From positions 737,001-801,000 of the forward strand of contig NC_079240.1 in the NCBI RefSeq assembly GCF_027921745.1: 64,000 nucleotides of DNA, read 5' to 3'. Position 1 is the first letter of the stretch, and each line of letters opens with the position of its first letter. A program made the translations under genes and the position numbers. The stretch comes from Schizosaccharomyces osmophilus. Taxonomy: Eukaryota; Ascomycota; Schizosaccharomycetes; Schizosaccharomycetales; Schizosaccharomycetaceae. This document shows, piece after piece, positions 22,283 to 34,164 of the stretch. Under the pieces are notes generated by a model that had not been told where the DNA came from, ran no database searches, and saw nothing but the letters and a program-made list of their open reading frames with translations.

Positions 22283-24936
22283 TCATGCATAATTCGTAGT
22301 AAGGGTCATATTAGCTACTCCTTCAGAAACCTTATCGGTCACATTTGGGAGAATTTCTTGCAGTTTACCTTGTAACAAGTCCAAGCGCTTTGTAATTAGG
22401 GTGATTACTAAAGTCGTTAGTCTAGCATTCTTTCTCAAAATATGCAGGGAAGCTTACGTTTCTGGATAGTAAAAGTGTTGTTGAAGTCTTCAGTGCCGGT
22501 AGGAATCGAGAATTCACCTTCGAGTAGTGATTCCAACAAATTATTGGCTACTTTATAATTCTTCAATGAACTAACCAAATCATTACCGGAAAGTTCGGAG
22601 GTAGCAGCGTTTCGAGACTGTCGCATTAGTAACGTGACACCAATAATTGCCTTAGTAACTTACTATGTCTAAAGCCCTCTGGTAGATGAGTTGCGATGCA
22701 AACGCGGGTTTGACCATTCGTATAGTATTTACAAAGGAATATGAGTTTACAACGGCCTTTAGGAACTCAGATTTCTCTAGGCTCTCTACATATCTTCTTT
22801 GATACCATTCCATTGCTTCTCGGCACTCAGCCGAATCCTTCTCATCCTTATTAGACAAAACGGTAGAGAAAAAATTAAATGCAATTTGAAGGAGCTCAAT
22901 ATCCCTTTGGTATAAAGTCAGTGATTCTTTCACTAAGGAAACTAACGATGCTGACGTGAGTCGAGCGTCTTTTAATGAATCATTTTGCGCTTCGTCAATT
23001 TCCAAAGACGGAAGCACTTGAATTAACTTCACCTCAGCCATATGGAAAACAGCATTTGATTTAACAGCGAGATCCTCCAAAACTTCCATTAGGGTCTTAT
23101 TCATGGCCTGGCGATTAACAGGTGCATTCGTACGGCTTGACAAGCTAGTTTGCTTGGGTAATGACTGAATAGGGCTTTTACTCGAAATACCATCAACTCC
23201 ATGATTAAGTTTTGCATTGGCAACATTAAGCGCTCTTTCCAATGCACTTTCATGACTGTTACCACTAGGCGCATTTGGTAGCGACACAGGTGTCTGTTCA
23301 AAAGCCCTCCGTAACTGCGTAACTGGTGTATGCGACATGTACGGATTATGGGGCGGATAGGCATTGGCTTTCATATAAGGTATAGGAATGCGACGGGGAT
23401 GAACATATGCTTGGGTGTTGGATGGCAAGCTTTCAGGTGAAAAACTTCCATGAAAAACGTCTTCGTTTGGAGAAGGTGAGTTCCCCTTCACAGAAGGCTC
23501 CTGGTTTTGAACTTGGTCTAATTCGTCATCAGAATGGCGTTCAATGGAGTTTATAGTATGTCGATCGACGACGACATAAGTACTACTTCTGTCGGGTACA
23601 TGGTTATTATGGTGTTTATGCTCGGAGATTGGTAAGTTCGAATTGGAATTGAAATGCGTAGGAAAATTGCTGGCAGGAGGTGCACTTTCGAGTGGAAAAA
23701 CAGCGGGGGCATGAGGCAATGTTGTACCATCCTGTGCGTAACGGGCGGAATGTCGTCGATTGGATATATCTGTTGGTTGCTGTACAGATCCTTGGGCTTG
23801 GAAGGCTTGTCGTAGTAAACCGCCAGGAGGGTTATTGGGGTTGCTTTTCGGGAAAAAGTCGGTGATATATGCAGGGCTAGAAGAAGGGATATTTATACCC
23901 TTGATTGCATCCTGAATATCGCTACCAGTCAACGAAGAATCATCTATTACTGGAGCTGTAATTACCATACTAGCAAAAAAATGGTCGTAATCAATGCGGT
24001 CTGCGGGGTTTTGCTTTAGCAAGGCACAGATCAATCCTTTTATATCCGAATGAACGAAAGCCTCCTCTGGAAACTTAATAACATCTTTTGCACGCTGGAT
24101 ACGGCGTAAAAGTTCTACGTGGTTGGGAGCTTTAAATGGGGGTTTTCCAACGGCCATTTCATAAAGAACAGCGCCCACGGACCATAAGTCTGCTTTTGCA
24201 TCATACTTTTCATATCTCAAAATTTCAGGAGCCATGTATAAAGGAGATCCACACAGAGTTTCAGCCATGCTAGATGTTTGAAGGTAACGAGCAAACCCAA
24301 AGTCAGCCAGTTTCAGCATGGGTAACTTTGGGCTACCAATAAACTGAGGATGTTGCTCTAAAAAGGCTTCAGTTGGCGGAGGTTGTAGAAGCAAATTTTG
24401 AGGTTTCACATCTCGATGTATTAAAGATCGAGAGCGTAGGAATTGAAGTGCAGAAGCCAATTGCTGCATAAAATGACGAACTAGCGTTTCGTTCAATCCT
24501 GCTTTATAGACAGGTGGATGGTCTACATTAATCCAGGCCAAAGAAGGGATACTGCTAAATTTCTCTCGTTTCCGAATGAAGTAGCTTAAATCCCCCAACG
24601 AACAGTACTCCATAACGAGGTGGATAAACCTGCCAAGTTTAATGCAGTCTATTAATTCTACAACGTGCACATGTCGAATTTCCTTTAGAATTGATATCTC
24701 GCTTTCCAAGTTCTCCAGTAGTTTCTTGGTTAATTTCTTCGTCAATACACTCTTAATGGAGACCACGCGCTTCGTTTCCTAACAAATGGTTAATTCTCTA
24801 TTTTCTCTCTAGTAAGCATTTCACTTCGACTTACTGAATGCTTTCCCTTGTAAACAATGGCGAAGGAGCCGCGTCCAATTTCTGATCGAATAACATAGGG
24901 ACCGATATTTTGATTGTTGTTACTATGTGCGTTCAT
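22283..24936 (-). CDS. atg1: Autophagy-initiating Ser/Thr kinase Atg1
   Basis: Four exons on the minus strand: 24936-24835, 24778-22664, 22617-22458 and 22407-22283, giving 833 aa. The kinase domain begins in the 102-nt first exon ([20 protein letters not shown]) and continues with VVSIK (catalytic lysine about residue 43), HRDVKPQN (aspartate about 157), DFGFA (about 193) and MAPEI. A long serine-, proline- and asparagine-rich linker follows, then the C-terminal helical EAT/tMIT region that binds Atg13, which runs on through exons 3 and 4 ([22 protein letters not shown], in parts, and [20 protein letters not shown]). Without the last two introns the protein would lose this end. S. pombe Atg1 (Ppk36) is about 830 aa. 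In the kinase VAIK motif the usual alanine is serine. Confidence 0.94.
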
Positions 24937-25046
24937 ACAAAAAGGATTCCACAAATTCTAATCAATTCCCAATAGTTCTATTCTTAGCATGGGAGTTGGC
25001 AAAGACATCATAAGATTATAAATGACTTTATTATCAACATAAGTAG

Positions 25047-25064
25047 AGAGCTCGAGCGAGCTCT
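25047..25064. repeat. 8-bp inverted repeat with 2-nt spacer
   Basis: AGAGCTCG-AG-CGAGCTCT, about 110 bp upstream of the atg1 start codon. GC-rich relative to the surrounding DNA. It may be a factor site for atg1; no known motif is assigned. Confidence 0.55.
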
Positions 25065-25492
25065 TTAATTTGCAACACCACGAATCCAATGTTCATCTGT
25101 AGTGCTGCATGCGTATGCCTATCAAACAAACGCAATTGCTGCTAACTGACGAAAGCTCTAGTTTGGATAGCTTCATTTTGCCGACTGTTCGTACCATCTG
25201 ACTAACGATGGCAAGCCAACCCATATCGTTACTTAACTAATAAACTGGGCAATTGCCGAATGTTACTGCCTTATAGTATTCTTAATTTCATAGATCTGTA
25301 AGTGTATGTTAACGTCATCTCAAAATTCGTATTTCATTAGGATTTGTAGGTAGAGAGCAGGAACTGCCATAAGATTGAATGCCAAGAAGGTAAAATTAAT
25401 AGACGATGTAACCTGAAAAAGAATCCATTCACATATTTACAATAGTTTAATTCCGAGTTCATTTGTTTGTTTACTCAATATTACACAAAGAG

Positions 25493-25560
25493 GTATTAAA
25501 ATCATATCAACCCATTCATTCTCGTAAATATATAAGCCTATCGCATGACGCTGTGACTTG
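25493..25560 (+). repeat. Dispersed 68-bp repeat, copy 2
   Basis: Near copy of positions 1-68, same orientation, four substitutions, no indels. Similarity ends sharply at TGTGACTTG on the right. It keeps the TATA-like AAATATATAAG. No protein-coding capacity. If it derives from an LTR it is only a small broken piece. Confidence 0.75.
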
Positions 25561-25818
25561 AAATCATTTTAACGAAGAAAGTGTGACACAAACAATGCGA
25601 GCAAAAATACATGAATTAGCACACATTTGCCATTAAAATTACAATTTAGTCATTATGAAGTCGTCCAAAATGATTCTGTCTTGCTGCATATCGGAACAGA
25701 TAGTCTTTTATTTTTATTTCTTATTACACACAGTAAACACATTCTGTCGAAGACGAAGAATGGAACGTAAAAAAGTATACAAAGTACACATGTTTGACCT
25801 CTCATAAATTTCTCTAGT

Positions 25819-27319
25819 TCAAGTATTTTCCAATGCCCGATACAAGACCCACATGTACATAGGCAAAATGAGATTATCGTTTTCCAATGAAACGGCCTCC
25901 AGCATAGCTGTACAAACAGACATTGCCAAGGTATTTCTTAAACTAACGTGAGGGCAAATATGCATTCTATGTGCGAGTTGAAGGACCACAAACACAGACA
26001 CTGAAAAAGCAGCAGTGCCTTCCAGTGTTTTTCCCGTTCTATGAATCCTAGTCCTTCCGTACTTTTTCCCAATGATGCTTGCCATAGAATCTCCACATCC
26101 AAGGCAAAGGACGCCAACCAAGAGTTCTGCAGAAGCGACTGGTCCGCGTAGTGCATGAGAAAACCAGACAGGGATTGCGCATCCGATTAGGAGGTAAATG
26201 TGAGAAATAATTAATGGTCCACGATGATCTCTATTGTCTGTATATTGCCACAAAAATTTATGTATCATTTCCCCAAATGGTTCCAAACGGAGCACACGGA
26301 TGCCCTCAATAAACAAAAACGAAAAGAGTACTCCCGAAAACGCAAGATGTACAAAATAGGGGTCTGTACAATAAGTAGGAAGAAACATAAAGACAATAAG
26401 AGCATGATATGTTTTCCTTCTAAAATTTAATAGTTCTCCTTTTGACCCAAAATAGTCACGAAAGAAACTGCCGTTGTGAGAGCAAATGATGAAACCTATA
26501 TAGCTTGATAGGCACATGACCCACCAAATCAAAATTGTTATCCTTTTTTTGGAATAAGGACTCAAAAAAATTTGAGCAAATACCCAATATTCGGGCTTTT
26601 GCTGGATACGCTTGGAAACCCACAATCGAGAGACGAAAATGACAACAAGAATACTAGCTGCATAAACTAATAGGGAAGACTTTTCCTTTGTAAGTTTGCA
26701 ACTAGAACATATTTGTAGCAGGCACGAATTCAGTAAAACTAACGAGGGAACAGATATTAACAAAACACCGGCCAAGACAGATACTAGAGGGCCAGCCTCA
26801 TTCAGAAAGGTAGCATATGCTACACTGCTAAGTCCAGTGGAAATTAAAACGGCTTCAATAAATGTAAAGCTGTTTCTTGTGATTTCTATAAAGGCTTCTG
26901 TAATAGTAGCATGAAGTTGTAAAGGAACAAATCCAGTTTGCAGTCCCTTCAATAAATATGAGAAGAACGGGAGTTTTAGGTTAAAGGCAATTGCTGCATT
27001 ATAAAAGCAAACCATGTACATTTCATGAAAAAGTAGAGAGTCCCTTCCAAAACCTATACATAGGATCGCAAATGGAAAGGAGGACAGCCATAATAGCGGT
27101 CTATTATCATTTATTAGCTTTGAACGTGGAATCAATGTTAGTCACTTACTCGTAAAAGCATTTTTCTTTGGGATTTGCAAGAAAATATATGAAAGCGGGC
27201 AGAAAGAAGGTAATATTAGAAAAGCTCGCATATGAGATATAAGAATCAGATAGCAACGGAAGGAATAGGATAGAAAATATTTCCAAAACAATCTCAATTT
27301 CAAAAAAAGGAAGGTTCAT
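25819..27319 (-). CDS. sec59: Dolichol kinase Sec59
   Basis: Two exons, 27319-27150 and 27100-25819, giving 483 aa. The junction (donor GTAAGT, AATAG acceptor) joins PKEKCFYE to PLLWLSSFPFAI in frame. The protein is almost entirely membrane helices, as expected for this ER enzyme that uses CTP to phosphorylate dolichol for N-glycosylation, O-mannosylation and GPI synthesis. The C-terminal CTP-binding/catalytic region is clear: LGCGDSMASIIGKKYG followed by HRTGKTLEGTAAF, and the ending MYMWVLYRALENT is also family-like. The first in-frame ATG (27319, MNLPFFEIE) was taken as start. The frame stays open another 39 nt upstream to a TTGTTAG that resembles a 3' splice site, so a further short 5' exon cannot be excluded. 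Confidence 0.88.
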
Positions 27320-28058
27320 TAGTAAGGATGCTAAAAAGTAAACTCTAGATACTAACAAATGACAGCAAAAACTATCTTCCTTTTTAATGTATATAAGGGT
27401 TTAGTCTGTTTTGATTTATTCTTTTTTTCGAAAATAGTCATTCATGTAAGCTAGATCGACCAGCGTGATTAACAATCTGAATTTTGGCAAAACAGCGTTA
27501 AGAGTTATTCGACGGGGAAGAATGAAAGGAATATTTTTAAGAACTACTATAGCATTCTACACGCATTCATTAATTGCGTAGAATTCTGTTCTTGGTGTAA
27601 AGTAGAATGGAAAGGGTCGGTGAACTGAAGATGCTGTTTACAAGTGAAAAAACAACTAATTTTCCTAACAATACTGGGGTCGACAAAGAAGTGCAGAAAA
27701 AGAATCCATAGTGATTATGACAAGTTACAGAATAAACAAGGGCTAAGACTTAAATAGCGAAAGAAGCAAGGCTTTGAACGCTTGCCAAAAACGTTACGAA
27801 TGGCAGAATACGGCTACATGAAAAAAAGAAAGACAAAAGCGTCAAGCGTAAAATAAAGTAAAGTAAGTATAGGTAAGTAAATGATGAAGAGCTCTATGGA
27901 AAGTAGTTGGAGAAAGGACGGTAAGAGAAGAAGGAAAACAGCACACATAAAAAAGGTATCAATCTTTTTTCAGGAACTTGTCATAGTACGTGCTTGAACA
28001 TTACGATAAAACAAGACAAACGAGCCAAGTAAACAAAGGTAGGCATTCATAAACGGAT
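27320..28058. other. Intergenic region upstream of sec59
   Basis: About 740 bp between pup3 (3' end) and sec59 (5' end), both leftward. It has A/G-rich stretches and a cluster of AAGTAAGTA-like words at 27851-27885. Nothing recognised as a gene. Confidence 0.4.
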
Positions 28059-28767
28059 TTAATCTTGACGACCCTTTACAAGTCGTTTTACACATTTGTC
28101 AGGTGTAATGATATAGACAACACAACCCCAACCACTAATTGCATCACGATCTTGAGCATTTAAGAGAGCTTGAGAAATAGTTTCAAATAAATCTTCAGGC
28201 TCGAGGTTGGGCTCGTATACGGACTCGCACATACCATAAAGTTGTTCTGCAGCGGTACCACTCACAATAAAGTCATCAGCAAAGTCAATGCATCCAATGG
28301 AATCGAACCCACAAACGAAAGGATTGTCATCTTTAGCCAAACCAGCTACAACTGGGAAAGAAAAGTAAGGTCCGAATCTGGAAAACAAGTGTTAGCAACA
28401 AGATCGAATAATCAATAAACAATTAGGTAGAAATCAAAGTGATTGTTTCTAGTACAAGGGGCATGCCGTACCTTTTTTCGTAAAGTGAAGTGGACACCAA
28501 ATTGGCAAAGGTCTTTGGTTCAATTTGACGCTCCTCACGGAATTTATACATGTTTACTTTATAACGGAATAGTTCATAGAGCGTCTGAACATCACTAGCA
28601 AAGCCTGTAAGTCCCAAATACGTCTTGTCGGTCATGGGGAATACTTTTGGAAAGTTATTTGCCAAGGATATAGATTGTACTCCCAAACGCAAATCAGATG
28701 CAATAGCCACACAGTTCTTTCCTGTCATGGCTACGCAGGATCCACCATTATATTCCATAATACTCAT
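28059..28767 (-). CDS. pup3: 20S proteasome subunit beta3
   Basis: Two exons, 28767-28472 and 28377-28059, giving 204 aa, the size expected for yeast Pup3. The N-terminus [25 protein letters not shown] has the beta3 form: no propeptide-threonine cleavage site, so this is a structural, catalytically inactive beta subunit. The 94-nt intron splits the sequence at [14 protein letters not shown], creating an arginine codon across the junction. The C-terminal half carries [13 protein letters not shown] and the ending [15 protein letters not shown]. The protein forms part of the inner rings of the 20S core in nucleus and cytoplasm. It is divergent from the DnaJ gene to the right. Confidence 0.96.
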
Positions 28768-29630
28768 TTTGGCAATGTTTCGTGAAGAGATGAAGGAACC
28801 ATACCTCTCAAAGAAAGCAAGTAAGATGAGTGTAGCTGAAATACCGTACTTTAGCGTCTTTCGTTATATAAGATTTCAAAAGAAATATCATTACGGAATA
28901 TTGTTTAGTGCGGTAAGCCGTAATTTGGAAATGCATATAGTAGAGTATAATTCCATCGTTATAGTAATTCGTTCATGGTGGTTTTTTTAAGCAGCAAGGG
29001 GAAGAAAAGTGAACGGTTTCCTCTGGATATAGTTTTGACTTTTTCTTTTTATATTTTATAACAATTTTTAAGTTTTTGTTTTTCTTCTTGATGTGTTTAT
29101 GAGGGTTCCTAAGGATACCTCTTGTGGAGATGGGCTTTTACGAAAGATAAATATAAGGCAAGAGCCATATAATTGACCTTGCAAAGAGGACGTTGGCTCA
29201 GTTTCAACTTAAATCAAGATAACCCTATTTTACCTAAAATGATTCGGCTCCATATTCTTCCCATGTTTCATAACTTTGCTGATTTTGCCCGGCATTATTT
29301 TTGAGCTGCAATCCACTGAGCATAGGTTATTGAGCAACCACCAAACGCATACCTAGGTGTACGAATTTTTTCAAAGATTGCTACAAATATAATTAAAGAG
29401 AAAAACGAGCCAGATGAAACTGGAAATTGCATTTTTACTACGGATTGTTTTTTGTAAATCATATTATTCCTTTTAATACGTTGTTGTCTTTCAAAGATAG
29501 TCGCGTTGTAAAGTGAAAAGTTGAGTACCGTAAGCTAGTACAAATTCGCTAAAGGACTTTCAAAGGCAACCCACGTAAACGCGCAAAAGACGATGCCTAT
29601 CCTTGTCGAATTCATCAATTTTCTTTGAAA
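28768..29630. other. Divergent promoter region, pup3 / DnaJ gene
   Basis: About 860 bp. AT-rich with no supported gene. The pup3 frame remains partly open on the opposite strand near 28625-28990 but has no family features. Confidence 0.4.
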
Positions 29631-30284
29631 ATGCAAAAGGATTACTATTCCATACTGAACGTGTCGCGAAAAGCAAGTCAAGAAGAGATACGGTTTGCCT
29701 ATAAAAGAGCTGCTCTTGAAACACATCCAGACCGGGTGTCTCCCAATGAACGTTCACAGGCAACGCAGCAATTCCAGTTGGTGAATGAGGCTTTCTATGT
29801 TTTAGGGGATTCTACCCGTCGTGCTCAATACGATCGCGAAAATGTTTTTACTTCTTCCTCATCACGGTCAAAAACCAAACCATCATCTTCTTTCTTTGGT
29901 GGCCGCAGCAAAGACGAGGGTGCTTCTTCGAGTCAAGGTGAAAAGTATGCGTATGGATTCCAAGACTCTTTCGCAAACTCTCAATTTGGTAATATTTTTA
30001 ATGAAATGATGAGCGAGTCTTCTAACGAAGGTTTATTGCATCATATCTGGACCGCGATCGGTGGTCTTGCTGGAGCTGCACTTGGTTTTATTGCTTTTGA
30101 TGCACCTGGTGCCCTTTTGGGATCCTTTTCCGGTGCGGGTTTAGGGAGAGTCCGAGACAAGCATGGCAAAAGTGCCTATAGTGTTTTTATGGATCTTCCA
30201 GCTACCGAGAAAGCTCGCATCTTAAGCAAGTTACTCTTTCAGATCTTAAATACGTCGAAAACTTTTGCCAATAAATCACCTTAG
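29631..30284 (+). CDS. DnaJ-domain protein with membrane-like glycine-rich segment
   Basis: Single exon, 217 aa. The J domain is at the extreme N-terminus: QKDYYSILNVSRKASQEEIR, the HPD motif in ETHPDRVSP, and FQLVNEAFYVLGDSTRRAQYD. A serine-rich linker and then a glycine/alanine-rich hydrophobic segment (about residues 145-175, GGLAGAALGFIAFDAPGALLG) follow, which could associate with a membrane. It matches S. pombe SPCC63.13 in position and length. It likely stimulates an Hsp70 ATPase; no G/F or zinc-finger region, so not a type I or II DnaJ. Start is the first ATG (29631). Confidence 0.9.
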   Translation: MQKDYYSILNVSRKASQEEIRFAYKRAALETHPDRVSPNERSQATQQFQLVNEAFYVLGDSTRRAQYDRENVFTSSSSRSKTKPSSSFFGGRSKDEGASSSQGEKYAYGFQDSFANSQFGNIFNEMMSESSNEGLLHHIWTAIGGLAGAALGFIAFDAPGALLGSFSGAGLGRVRDKHGKSAYSVFMDLPATEKARILSKLLFQILNTSKTFANKSP

Positions 30285-30957
30285 CGTTTCTCAGTTCCAT
30301 TTGCATCTGATTTCTTTCTTGCTTGTTTTTTTTTTTTTTTTTTGCACCTCGCACCTACGCCTTCTGTTTTCTACACGTATCCTTTTTTTTACAATCCATA
30401 GTAGTGATTATTTAAAAAAGATTATTAGGAATATATGCTATCATCGTTATGCTGCTGATTCTTGCTTTTTTTTGTTTTCGTTTCTGTCTTGTCCATCTTG
30501 CCTGAGTTAACAATATTACTATAATGAAGGTGACTCGGGAATGAGCATCATAATATTCTCCTAGGGCGTCATCAAAATAAGCGCAACGCAGCCGATTTCC
30601 CCATGTTTCGCTAGCTGTACGAAACTTTGATGTCATTCTACCGTGTCAACATGATGTAGAATGTTTTTCTTCTTCCCTTCGTTCATGTCATTTTGAATTC
30701 TCTTTTAACCTATATCAAAGAAATACTAGTAAAGACTGCAAGTCAAAGGGAAAACCATATAAATCCATCCTTTTCTTCTCACAGGGAAATATCTTGAAAA
30801 GTTGTGATTGTGACTTATTCTTTTAGTGTCGAAGTCTTTGGCATTCATTTTCTGATATTATCGTTTGTCTTACCCTTGTGTGAGCAAAGTGATAGGAAGG
30901 GTCTTTTTCTACTTTGAAAAATTTACTTCTCAACTTTATGATCGACATTATTCTATC
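30285..30957. other. Intergenic, promoter of seg1
   Basis: About 670 bp. It holds a T18 run at 30326-30343, then T-rich DNA, and a TATA-like TATAAA at 30758-30763, about 200 bp before the seg1 ATG. No gene recognised. Confidence 0.45.
30758..30763 (+). promoter_or_regulatory. Possible TATA box of seg1
   Basis: ACCATATAAATCC about 195 bp upstream of the start codon; position and sequence suit a TATA box, untested. Confidence 0.35.
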
Positions 30958-33900
30958 ATGACTTCTGTAAATAAAACGCCTTCACCAGCACCTGAAGGTG
31001 CTGAATTGACTGGTCTTCATTCAAACAACCAACAGACCGCAACTTCTATCGGTAATAGATCGCTTAAAGGTCATTACGGTCCCCATCCTCATCAGGATCA
31101 TCCTTCCGCTTATTTGGCAGCCAAGACAGGGTTCTCTTCACGAGCTGTACCAGCTAATTTACGTTATGATCAATCTAATCAACATTTTCGAAATGGAAAT
31201 GACCATTCTACTGTCTCTAACGGTCCAGATTCGTCAAGGTTTCAATATGTTGCTGCCGGTGCCAATCGAGCAACTGGACATCACTCAGGTGCCGTGGAAA
31301 ATCCTACCGCTGATTCTAGTACGATAAATACTTCAGTTTCTTACGGCTACCACCCTCATCCTCATGCCGGCAAAGCCGCTCAGTCTGCGCATGTTCTCAA
31401 ACCCACAGATACGTCAGAAGGCAGACCTAATGAAAATGTTCATGAATATGAGCAACAACGCAAGCCATTGCAATTTCCTGTCGGCCCAGTATTCGCTGGT
31501 TCTGCTCAACAGCCTACTGGCTCCGAACCGCACTCTTCCAACGAACATGATGAAGATTCTTCTCGCAAAGTTCGTCTTGCCTCTCAGCTAGCTAAGCATT
31601 CTGCAACCTTCGCCCATCAAGCCCCAGAACCGCAGTCGGCGGCTGATTCTGCACTCCCTCATCGTATGGCAGCTTCTCAACTGGTTCATAATCTTTCAGT
31701 ACAGGGCTCTTCTTCTTTAGAACCACAAGAGGCTTCTCAAGAAACTCCTTCTTCTGCAAATGCTAACTCTCTGGCTGCTGCCTCTTATGCCGCCGCCCAT
31801 GCGAGATATGATGAATCATCACCTACTGCAGATCAGCAGAAATCACCCAACGATAATGATAAATACAAAAGAATTCGCAATATGAATTTTATTTCCGCAT
31901 CCGGTGACAACGTTTTACGTGATCATACAGGACAAGAAGATAATGATGATGCTTTTGCTGGCTTCTCCAGAAGTGATCTTTTGAATAATGCACAAGGTTA
32001 CCAAGGTTCACGAGCTTCCACATCAATAAACACCAAGAATGTAGGCAGTGAACGTCCAACGAAGCCAATTTATTATACTCCCAGTTCTGCTGCAATCAAT
32101 ACTCAGCATCAGCAAAAGCCAGAGGAAGGACCATCATATGATTTCAGTGCTGCATCTGCTGCTCTTCGTCGTCATCGTAGCATGAATGCAAATACATCCC
32201 GTAATCAGACTTTTGAAAGCCAAGAGGATGCAAGGGCTCGTGCTTTGATCCGACAAATGCGACTTCCAACGAGAAGCACGATTTCAACAAATAATTTGAG
32301 ACGTGAACCAAGTTATTCAAATAATTTTGAACGAGATCAAATTCAGGATGAAGCTGTTCAACGTGTTCGTGATATGAACTTGAATCTTTCAAAAATCCAG
32401 AACAGGACAGATTCTCAAATTCGTGCTTACCGTCCTAGATCTTCTCAAAATCTAGGTAATCCCTATGGTGCAACTGATCAACCTCATTTCTCTAATAGGG
32501 ATGCAGATAGTAAGTATACACCCCATAATCAGAGAAGATATTCACAAGTCAATCAATTCTCTTATGTTGATGGTGAATTCTCCTCGAATGATGACGGCTC
32601 ATATGGTGTGAGTCCTGTAGAGACACGAGCAGCTGCCCAGCAAAGCAGTAGAGGACCTTTAGCTGCCACCTACTCCGTTCCTGGGCGGGCAAGTATTGCT
32701 TCGAATGATGGAGACGTCGAAAACTTACATAAGAGACTTTCTAGAGCTTATATTGATCATGAACGTGAAGAAACTTATGCCATTGATCTTGGCGCCGGCC
32801 GTCTAATATCTCCGGAAGAGTTGGAGGCAATTGCGAGACGTAATGTGGATCCTATGGTTTCTGAGCTAGCTGAACGTGCTGCGCAGGAAAATCAGAGAAA
32901 ACAGCAGGCAATTGAGGCCAAGGCTGCTAAAAAGCAAGCCAAAGAAGAAAAGAAACAACGAAAGAGAGATGAAAAGATGCGTAAGGCAGAAGAGAAACGC
33001 CTCGCTAAAGAAAGAGCCAAATTTGCTAAGCAGATGTCTAAGGATGCTGGAAAAACCGACAAAGTAGCCCCTGTTCCTATAACAGATCATGAGCAAGACA
33101 GTACTACCTCTTCGGAAGTATCTTATGATGATCAAGAACAAACAGATCAGTCATTTGACCCTGCTGCCCAAGAATATTTAATCCAACAAACTGACATACT
33201 GAATGCTACAAAGCAACAGGAAACGTATCGTGGTGATAGAGAAGCAGAGGAAGATGAATATCAACCTAGAGGTGCGGAACTTTCTGGTGCAAACGACCAT
33301 AATCTGGGTGTTCCTAGTCACTATCTTCATGATGAAGAAATTGGTGGAGCGTTAAGCGAAGGTGAAGGGAACGAAGTAGACGGTATTGAGAGATCCCGCT
33401 TTCCTACTGTCGACGGTAATGGAAAGAGTTTACAGGAAACCAATGATACTATTCCCAGGGCGTCTTCTCCTGGTCGATACGCCGACCTGGATCGTTACCC
33501 CGTTGTTCAAGAGACGGTGATCTTACCTGATGGTCAAGAAAGATTAATAATCCCGAACAATGATGAATCAGCTGGAACGAACGGCTACAATCTTTCTGAA
33601 TATAAAAGTGACAGTCCGCAAAAAGATGAGGATGATGAGGATGATTTGGATGAAAACGATAAAATATTCAACAAAGCTTCACCAAAGTCTCCGGTTGCTT
33701 GGTTAAGAAAGAAGTTAAAAGATCAAAAGGACAAAGCCGCTGTGAAGCGTATGCTGGAGGAAGACTCTTTTAAGAAACAATCTGATGATGAAAGGGTTTA
33801 TGGAAATGACCTGCAAGGTGATGGACCACCTGCTGCTAATGGTTTCATCAAGCATGAACAACGACCCCAAGTAGTTGAAACTCACTATGAGCCGGGTTTG

Positions 33901-34164
33901 GTTACAGAGAAGACAGGAGAAGAAGTGCCGGATCTTGTGGATGCACAGCCTCATGTCAACATCTCCTCAATTCCTCGAAAAAACGATAATCTTGGAGAAG
34001 TACTGGATGAAACGTATGTCTCAAAGGTTGATGCAATTCCAGGCGGACTCGAGGACTTTGAGCCGAAGAAAGCAAAAGCAGTGAATGGGAATGGGCAACT
34101 GATAAATCACTTCCCTGAGCCGAGTAAAGACCCCATTGGAGCCGCATTTCATGAAGACTTGTAA
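30958..34164 (+). CDS. seg1: Eisosome assembly protein Seg1
   Basis: Single exon, 1068 aa from the ATG at 30958 (MTSVNKTPSPAPEG); the frame is open upstream but without an ATG. The protein is long, polar and low in complexity, rich in S, Q, N and H in the first half. A highly charged helical segment at about residues 650-700 (many K/E/R, as AKKQAKEEKKQRKR) is probably a coiled coil, and the C-terminal part has VAWLRKKLKDQKDK and ends DPIGAAFHEDL. This fits the fungal Seg1 family; in S. pombe and S. cerevisiae Seg1 sits at the plasma membrane and sets eisosome length together with Pil1. S. pombe Seg1 is somewhat longer (about 1180 aa). Identification rests on gene order plus composition and the C-terminal block. 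Confidence 0.82.
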   Translation: MTSVNKTPSPAPEGAELTGLHSNNQQTATSIGNRSLKGHYGPHPHQDHPSAYLAAKTGFSSRAVPANLRYDQSNQHFRNGNDHSTVSNGPDSSRFQYVAAGANRATGHHSGAVENPTADSSTINTSVSYGYHPHPHAGKAAQSAHVLKPTDTSEGRPNENVHEYEQQRKPLQFPVGPVFAGSAQQPTGSEPHSSNEHDEDSSRKVRLASQLAKHSATFAHQAPEPQSAADSALPHRMAASQLVHNLSVQGSSSLEPQEASQETPSSANANSLAAASYAAAHARYDESSPTADQQKSPNDNDKYKRIRNMNFISASGDNVLRDHTGQEDNDDAFAGFSRSDLLNNAQGYQGSRASTSINTKNVGSERPTKPIYYTPSSAAINTQHQQKPEEGPSYDFSAASAALRRHRSMNANTSRNQTFESQEDARARALIRQMRLPTRSTISTNNLRREPSYSNNFERDQIQDEAVQRVRDMNLNLSKIQNRTDSQIRAYRPRSSQNLGNPYGATDQPHFSNRDADSKYTPHNQRRYSQVNQFSYVDGEFSSNDDGSYGVSPVETRAAAQQSSRGPLAATYSVPGRASIASNDGDVENLHKRLSRAYIDHEREETYAIDLGAGRLISPEELEAIARRNVDPMVSELAERAAQENQRKQQAIEAKAAKKQAKEEKKQRKRDEKMRKAEEKRLAKERAKFAKQMSKDAGKTDKVAPVPITDHEQDSTTSSEVSYDDQEQTDQSFDPAAQEYLIQQTDILNATKQQETYRGDREAEEDEYQPRGAELSGANDHNLGVPSHYLHDEEIGGALSEGEGNEVDGIERSRFPTVDGNGKSLQETNDTIPRASSPGRYADLDRYPVVQETVILPDGQERLIIPNNDESAGTNGYNLSEYKSDSPQKDEDDEDDLDENDKIFNKASPKSPVAWLRKKLKDQKDKAAVKRMLEEDSFKKQSDDERVYGNDLQGDGPPAANGFIKHEQRPQVVETHYEPGLVTEKTGEEVPDLVDAQPHVNISSIPRKNDNLGEVLDETYVSKVDAIPGGLEDFEPKKAKAVNGNGQLINHFPEPSKDPIGAAFHEDL

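Larger units (their letters stand above)
24937..25818. other. Intergenic with dispersed repeat and palindrome
   Basis: About 880 bp between atg1 (its promoter side) and the 3' end of sec59. It contains an 18-bp palindrome at 25047-25064 and copy 2 of the 68-bp repeat at 25493-25560. No gene recognised. Confidence 0.45.

Noticed and set aside
27320-27358. Non-ATG upstream extension of sec59
   Set aside because: The frame is open but starts at TTG; the adjacent TTGTTAG looks like an acceptor yet no donor or upstream coding exon could be found.
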